A stretch of 64,000 nucleotides of DNA from the NCBI GenBank assembly GCA_963803245.1, contig CAWDLI010000004.1:248001-312000 (forward strand), in the 5' to 3' direction. The stretch comes from JACVRW01 sp963803245. Its GTDB lineage: Bacteria > Actinomycetota > Thermoleophilia > Solirubrobacterales > Thermoleophilaceae. A program made the translations under genes and the position numbers. The notes beneath the pieces are model-generated. The model saw nothing but the letters and a program-made list of their open reading frames with translations, searched no databases and had not been told where the DNA came from. Positions 59,596 through 64,000 of this stretch are shown piece after piece (positions within the stretch are counted from its first letter, which is position 1; the number at the start of each line of letters is the position of its first letter).

Positions 59596-60789
59596 GTTAC
59601 GGCGGCCATCGACCCAGCGGCGCGGAAGCGGATTCCGCGGGACCCGGAGGACGACTTCACGCGCGAGGCGGCCGAGGCTCGGCGCGCGTTCGTGGAGGAG
59701 GCCACCGGCGCCTCGCTCGAGCACGTGTCGCACTACTCGGTGGACCCGGCGAGCGTGGCGGGGAACATCGAGCACTTCACCGGGGTCGCCCAGGTTCCGA
59801 TCGGCGTCGCGGGTCCGCTGCTGGTGAACGGGGAGCATGCCCAGGGCGAGTTCTACGTTCCGCTCGCCACCGCCGAGGGCACGCTCGTGGCGAGCTACAA
59901 CCGCGGCATGAAGACGCTCCACGAGGCAGGCGGCGTGAAGACCACCGTGATGGACGACGCGATGCAGCGCGCGCCCGCCTTCGTGTTCGAGTCGGCGCGC
60001 GAGGCACGCGCCTTCGGAGAGTGGCTGAGCGAGAACTTCGACGACATCAAGGCCGCCGCCGAGACCACGACGCGCACCGGCAGGCTGCGCGACATCGAGC
60101 AGTACTCCGCCAGCCGGATCCTCTTCACGCGCTTCAACTACACGACCGGCGACGCCGCGGGGCAGAACCTCACCGGCAAGGCCACCGCGGCCGCGTGCGC
60201 GTGGATCACGTCGAACTACGAGGGCATCGACAGGTTCTATCTCGAGTCGAACTTCGCGACCGACAAGAAGAGCTCGCAGGTGAACATGCTGCGCACGCGC
60301 GGGAAGCGCGTGGTGGCGGAGGCCACGGTCCCGGCGGAGCTGATCCCCAAGCACATGCACTCCACGGGCGAGCAGCTCTTCGCCGCCCGCCAGGTCTCGA
60401 ACCTCGGCGGCTTCATGTCGGGCGTGAACAACAACGGCGCGCACTCCGCCAACGGCATCACCGCGCTCTTCATCGCGACCGGTCAGGACGTGGCCAACGT
60501 GGCCGAGTCGTCCGCCGCGTTCGCCTACTCCGAGCTGCAGCCGAACGGCGACTACTACTACTCGGTCACGATCCCGTCGCTGATCGTCGCCACCTACGGC
60601 GGCGGCACCGGGCTGGCCACCCAGCGCGAGTGCCTCGAGATGCTCGGTTGCTACGGAGACGGCAAGGTACGCAAGCTCGCCGAGATCGTCGCGGCCACCG
60701 TCCTATGCGGCGAGCTGTCGCTGGGGTCGGCGATCGTGGCGGAGGAGTGGGTCAGGGCGCACGACCTGCTGGGGCGCAACCGCCCCTAG
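59596..60789 (+). CDS. Class I HMG-CoA reductase, start codon unclear
   Basis: This enzyme makes mevalonate from HMG-CoA, the committed step of the mevalonate pathway. Class I blocks are present: ATAEGTLVASYNRGMK with the catalytic Glu, KKSSQVNMLRTRGKRVVAEA with Lys, ATGQDVANVAESS with Asp, and VRAHDLLGRNR with the C-terminal His. Family sequence begins about RIPRDPEDDFTREAAEARR, but from the preceding TAG (59584) no ATG, GTG or TTG is in frame until GTG 59692. GGAG (59589-59592) sits before GTT (59596) and ACG (59599), so the start is either rare or altered. No other mevalonate gene is in the window. Confidence 0.88.
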   Translation, partial: VTAAIDPAARKRIPRDPEDDFTREAAEARRAFVEEATGASLEHVSHYSVDPASVAGNIEHFTGVAQVPIGVAGPLLVNGEHAQGEFYVPLATAEGTLVASYNRGMKTLHEAGGVKTTVMDDAMQRAPAFVFESAREARAFGEWLSENFDDIKAAAETTTRTGRLRDIEQYSASRILFTRFNYTTGDAAGQNLTGKATAAACAWITSNYEGIDRFYLESNFATDKKSSQVNMLRTRGKRVVAEATVPAELIPKHMHSTGEQLFAARQVSNLGGFMSGVNNNGAHSANGITALFIATGQDVANVAESSAAFAYSELQPNGDYYYSVTIPSLIVATYGGGTGLATQRECLEMLGCYGDGKVRKLAEIVAATVLCGELSLGSAIVAEEWVRAHDLLGRNRP

Positions 60790-60796
60790 GCGGGGG

Positions 60797-61954
60797 CTAC
60801 CCGGCGGCGCTGAGCTGCATCGCGCCGGCAGCCTGGCCCGCCTGGTTCGCGCAGGCGTAGGCGGGTCCCGTCTGCTGCCAGATGAGCGTGAGGCAGCGGG
60901 CGAGCGCCTGCTGGCCGAACGCGTTGGGATGGAACAGCTCCTGGATCTCGCCCTGGGTGAGCGAGCCCTGGTTCACGAAACGCGTCCACTCGTGCGTGGC
61001 GGAGTCGGGCGGGCCGGGAGTGCCGGAGGGACCGACGAGGCTCGTGGTATCGGAGCAGAACTCGCGGCCCTGGAAGGCGTTGCTCAGGTCGAGGAACTGC
61101 ACGTCGTTCGCGCGTGCGACCGCCCCGAGCCCGCGGCTGATGCGCGGTCCGATCGTGTCGCGCGCCCAATCCGAGTCGCTGTCGTAGAAGGGGCAGCCGC
61201 CGCCGGCCGAGCGCAGCGGGTCACGCTCGGCATAACGGTTCTCGGATGCGCGCGGGAGGGCCGACGGATAGCTCTGGAGCACGAACCGGTAGGGCGTGGC
61301 CCGGTAGCCGTTGGAGTTCATCACCACGCGAATGTCCTTGATCGCCTTGTCCACGCGCCCCAGAACGGACACGAACTGGAGGTTGAACGGGCGCTCGTGC
61401 GTGGTCTCGCACGGCGGGCCGAAGCTGAGGTAGGCCGTGATGCAGTCCTGGACGATCGAGGCGAAGCCGAGGTCGTTGCCCCCTATCGACAGGACGATCA
61501 GCTTGACCTTGCGCGCCTTGGCGATGAAATCGAGCTGGTCGGCCTGCGGCGCCTCGCCCTTGAAGCTCTGGCCGCCGTTGGCGCCGCGGAAGACGTTCGC
61601 CGTCTCCGCGCCCGAGCACGCGAGGTTGAGCTTCAGGTCCGTGGGCACGTCGGCGGCGAGGATCTCCGCGACGTCGGAGCGGTGGCAGCCGTCCACGTCG
61701 GTGCCGTTGACGTAGACGCGGCTGAGGTCGGTGTCGCACACGAGCGGCAGCGAGCAGACCGTCGCGCGATCGGTGCCAGACCGGTCGCCGGTGTTGTCGA
61801 TGCTGTTGCCGTACCAGCGGCCGGCCTCGCCGGAGATGTAGGAGTCCCCCAGCGAGACGATCGCGTCCCGCGGCGAGTTCGGGTAGGCCACGGCACCGGC
61901 GGGAACGAGCAGGCACGCGAGCACCACGACCAGCGCCATCGGCGTCCCACGCAT
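60797..61954 (-). CDS. Secreted SGNH/GDSL hydrolase
   Basis: This 385-residue protein has a signal peptide (LVVVLACLLVPAGAVAYP). The SGNH blocks are IVSLGDSYISGEAGR with Ser, VLSIGGNDLGFASIVQDC, and ELFHPNAFGQQALARC with the His. It has many cysteines and resembles actinobacterial secreted lipases or esterases with disulphides. It would hydrolyse ester bonds outside the cell. It is convergent with HMG-CoA reductase and divergent from the S15-like hydrolase. Confidence 0.88.
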   Translation of the reverse strand: MRGTPMALVVVLACLLVPAGAVAYPNSPRDAIVSLGDSYISGEAGRWYGNSIDNTGDRSGTDRATVCSLPLVCDTDLSRVYVNGTDVDGCHRSDVAEILAADVPTDLKLNLACSGAETANVFRGANGGQSFKGEAPQADQLDFIAKARKVKLIVLSIGGNDLGFASIVQDCITAYLSFGPPCETTHERPFNLQFVSVLGRVDKAIKDIRVVMNSNGYRATPYRFVLQSYPSALPRASENRYAERDPLRSAGGGCPFYDSDSDWARDTIGPRISRGLGAVARANDVQFLDLSNAFQGREFCSDTTSLVGPSGTPGPPDSATHEWTRFVNQGSLTQGEIQELFHPNAFGQQALARCLTLIWQQTGPAYACANQAGQAAGAMQLSAAG

Positions 61955-62026
61955 GGAGGCACCCTACCCCGTCTGGGGCACACGGCGCGCTGGACTAGCT
62001 ATGGTCGCCGGATCGTGCGGGAAGTC

Positions 62027-63829
62027 ATGAGATGCAGCGCCGCGACCGCGCTCGCCTGGGTGTCGCTTGCGGGCGTGGCGCAGGCCGAGGACATCGTCGT
62101 CCCGTCGTTCGACGGCACCCCGATCGTGGCCCACTGGTTCCCCAACCCAGGTCTCTCGGGGAATGAGCGCCGCCAACCGGTCGTGCTCAACGGGCCGGGC
62201 TGGAGCCAGCCTGGCGAGAACGACCCGTCGCGCGGCGCGATCAAGCGCCTCCACGATCTGGGTTACCACGTTCTTACCTGGGACCCGCGCGGCTTCGGCG
62301 TCTCGGGAGGCGAGGCCACCATCAACGCACCAGACGTGGAGGGACGGGACGTGAGCGCGCTCATCGATCGAGTGGCTCAGTTCCCAGAGGTCGCCGGCGA
62401 CAAGGCCGGCGATCCGCGCGTGGGCATGACCGGCGGGAGCTATGGCGGCGGGATCCAACTCTCCACCGCCGCGATCGACCGCCGTATCGATGCGATCGTG
62501 CCGGTCGTGGCCTGGCACTCACTCGAGACGAGCCTCTACAAGGACCGCACCTTCAAGCAGGGTTGGAACTCGCTGCTCTACTCGATCGGGCTCGCCAACG
62601 CCACGAACGGCGGGCTCGGCGGGGGGCCCGCCGGAGTGCAGACCGGCGGACTCGATCCGCACATCACCTCCGCCTACGACAGCGCCACGGCCACAGGCAC
62701 CCTGAGCGCCGCCGACGAGGCCTGGTTCAGAGACCGGGGCCCCGGTGACAGGGCTATCCGGAGAATCACGGCGCCGACACTGCTCGTGGGCGGCACCGTG
62801 GACACCCTGTTCCCGCTCGACGAGGACGTGAAGGTCTACAAGCTGCTGAAGGCTCGCGGGACGCCGGTGAAGATGTTCTGGTTCTGCGGCGGCCACGGGC
62901 AGTGCGCCGAGGGGAACGGCGGCGAGCCGGGCGCGGGACTCGACGTGGGCTCCATCCTCGGCAGCGGCGGCGGCGATCCCCGCCTCGAGGCGGCAAGCGC
63001 AGCGTGGCTCGCCCGCTACCTGAAGGGCGACCGCGTGAAGACGGGCCCCGGGTTCGAGTTCCGCTCGGACGACCGCAAGTACCGCGTGGCGCCTCAGTAC
63101 CCCGTCGCGCCCGGCAAGCCGGTCAAGGCGCGCGGCTCCGGCACCCTCTCGATCGCCCCCGGCGCGACCTCGGGCGGAGCCACGTCGGCCGCGGCGGCCG
63201 CCGGCGGCGGCCTCGACGTGCCGCTGACGGTGCGCAAGGCCGCCCAGCTGCTCGGCCCCCCGAAGGTCACGCTCACCTACACGGGCACGGGCGCCCCGGC
63301 AGACGCACGGGTCTTCGCGCAGCTGATCAACGTGGACCGCGGCGTGGTGGTGGGCAACCAGTCGGTGCCGATCCCCGTGCGCCTGGACGGGCGCAAGCAC
63401 ACCATCTCGCGCCGGCTCGTGCCGATCGCCTCCACGGCGAAGGCGGGGGCGCGCTACACGCTCCAGCTCGTGGCCGGCTCGGCGATCTGGTCGCAGCAAC
63501 GGGCGACGGGGACGCTCAAGGCGTCGCGGATCGACGTCGAGCTGCCGGTGGCCGATCCTCGCGGCCTCGGGCCGAGGGGGCGGCGCTGCACCACGGCCCG
63601 CTCCTTCCGCTTCGAGCTCGCGAAGCGCCTCCGCGGGCAGGTGCTCGACGGACGCGTGCTCCTACGCGGCCGGCGCGTGGCACGCGTGCGCGGCGCGGGC
63701 AAGGGCGGGCGCGTGAAGTTCGCCCGCAGCGCCGCCGGCGCTCAGAAGCTGAAGCTGGTCCTGCGCCTGAGCGACGGCCGGACGATCACGCGCAAGCGGA
63801 CCGTCCTGCTCTGCGCGCCCGGCAGCTGA
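62027..63829 (+). CDS. Secreted S15/CocE-like alpha/beta hydrolase
   Basis: This 600-residue protein from ATG 62027 (GGGAAG upstream) has a signal peptide ending GVAQA. The catalytic domain (25-330) has PGWSQPGENDPSRGAIKRL, nucleophile GMTGGSYGGGIQL with Ser, acid in VGGTVDTLFPLDED and base in WFCGGHGQC. A C-terminal beta-sandwich follows (about 365-500: VTLTYTGTGAPADARVFAQL), as in X-Pro dipeptidyl-peptidase and cocaine-esterase relatives, then an Arg/Lys-rich tail (LSDGRTITRKRTVLLC). It probably hydrolyses an ester or peptide outside the cell. Confidence 0.85.
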   Translation: MRCSAATALAWVSLAGVAQAEDIVVPSFDGTPIVAHWFPNPGLSGNERRQPVVLNGPGWSQPGENDPSRGAIKRLHDLGYHVLTWDPRGFGVSGGEATINAPDVEGRDVSALIDRVAQFPEVAGDKAGDPRVGMTGGSYGGGIQLSTAAIDRRIDAIVPVVAWHSLETSLYKDRTFKQGWNSLLYSIGLANATNGGLGGGPAGVQTGGLDPHITSAYDSATATGTLSAADEAWFRDRGPGDRAIRRITAPTLLVGGTVDTLFPLDEDVKVYKLLKARGTPVKMFWFCGGHGQCAEGNGGEPGAGLDVGSILGSGGGDPRLEAASAAWLARYLKGDRVKTGPGFEFRSDDRKYRVAPQYPVAPGKPVKARGSGTLSIAPGATSGGATSAAAAAGGGLDVPLTVRKAAQLLGPPKVTLTYTGTGAPADARVFAQLINVDRGVVVGNQSVPIPVRLDGRKHTISRRLVPIASTAKAGARYTLQLVAGSAIWSQQRATGTLKASRIDVELPVADPRGLGPRGRRCTTARSFRFELAKRLRGQVLDGRVLLRGRRVARVRGAGKGGRVKFARSAAGAQKLKLVLRLSDGRTITRKRTVLLCAPGS

Positions 63830-63850
63830 TCCAGGGGACGCCGGACCCGG

Positions 63851-64000
63851 CTAGCGCCGGTGCCACCAGCCGCCCGGCTCGTGGTCGGCCAGGTTCACCG
63901 ACACGGCGTCCGTGGACGACGCGAAGTTCGGGAAGTTCACCGTCCGAACGGGTCCCGCACCCCGCGACCTGAGCGCGACCGACACCGTTCCCGCCGGCGG
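63851..64000 (-). CDS. C-terminal end of a gene running off the window
   Basis: The last 49 codons of a reverse-strand gene: VSVALRSRGAGPVRTVNFPN, then SSTDAVSVNLADHEPGGWWH and the end RR before TAG (63853-63851). The strand pattern suggests the end of a beta-sandwich, but the start lies beyond the window and no function can be assigned. Confidence 0.55.
   Translation of the reverse strand, partial: PPAGTVSVALRSRGAGPVRTVNFPNFASSTDAVSVNLADHEPGGWWHRR

Noticed and set aside
60929..62014. Forward open frame extending the S15-like hydrolase more than 1 kb upstream
   Set aside because: The extension is antisense to the SGNH hydrolase gene and lacks protein-like pattern; a signal peptide begins at ATG 62027.

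Overview
The window is about 70% G+C by eye and carries dense, short-spaced genes on both strands. It has many secreted proteins rich in Arg and Ala, GTG and TTG starts, class I HMG-CoA reductase, F420-type LLM oxidoreductase, several ECF sigma factors with YCII/DGPF partners, and small families typical of Actinomycetota. The best fit is an actinobacterium of the class Thermoleophilia (Solirubrobacterales or Gaiellales-like). That placement is inference from gene content; there is no rRNA in the window. Two tRNA genes are present, Arg(ACG) and Ser(GCT). I see no CRISPR array, insertion sequence, integrase, phage gene or replication origin.

Layout. 0.2-12.5 kb is an envelope and secretion region: a beta-helix protein, an ATP-grasp enzyme, a secreted protein with three internal repeats, a GH3 beta-glucosidase, a mini-metzincin-like protein, a putative c-di-GMP-I riboswitch leading an ice-binding-domain (DUF3494) secreted protein, an L,D-transpeptidase, a His-rich lipoprotein and an MMPL transporter. 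The MMPL gene faces its TetR regulator across an operator-like palindrome. 13-17.5 kb is a regulatory cluster: a MarR gene followed by a stand-alone B12-binding domain with CarH-type photoreceptor motifs, then a second MarR/YceI pair sharing near-identical palindromes, then NAD kinase. 17.5-24 kb holds a metallopeptidase with an in-frame stop, small signalling proteins, a cupin, an HD protein, tRNA-Arg, a PQQ-type sugar dehydrogenase and an enoyl-CoA hydratase. 24-34 kb holds a diguanylate cyclase, a GH6 hydrolase, hydrolases, two tandem SurA-N-like proteins, an ECF sigma factor with a SnoaL tail, and an MFS exporter. 34-42 kb holds a hydrolase, an FAD oxidase, a YCII/ECF pair, an AbiEi/DUF559-like protein, LysR/EamA and an SDR. 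42-64 kb holds a PD40-SGNH lipoprotein, TetR/MMPL, a second YCII/ECF pair, tRNA-Ser, an ECF-MGMT operon, a fused HTH-TM-L,D-transpeptidase, a GGDEF-EAL protein, an FTR1-like membrane protein, HMG-CoA reductase, an SGNH hydrolase and an S15-like hydrolase.

Themes. (1) Cyclic-di-GMP: one active-looking diguanylate cyclase, one GGDEF-EAL protein with a degenerate GGDEF, and a riboswitch ahead of a surface protein. (2) Cell-wall work: two L,D-transpeptidases, one fused to a cytoplasmic HTH. (3) Local one-gene regulators next to their targets (TetR-MMPL twice, MarR-YceI, MarR-B12, LysR-EamA, ECF-YCII twice, ECF-MGMT).

Quality caveat. Many otherwise well-conserved genes, mostly between 3.9 and 42.1 kb, are broken by single-base frameshifts that resume in a neighbouring frame. 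One has a nonsense codon and two lack a normal start codon. The pattern looks more like residual assembly error than real gene decay. Broken genes are given here as one feature each, with the shift positions stated.
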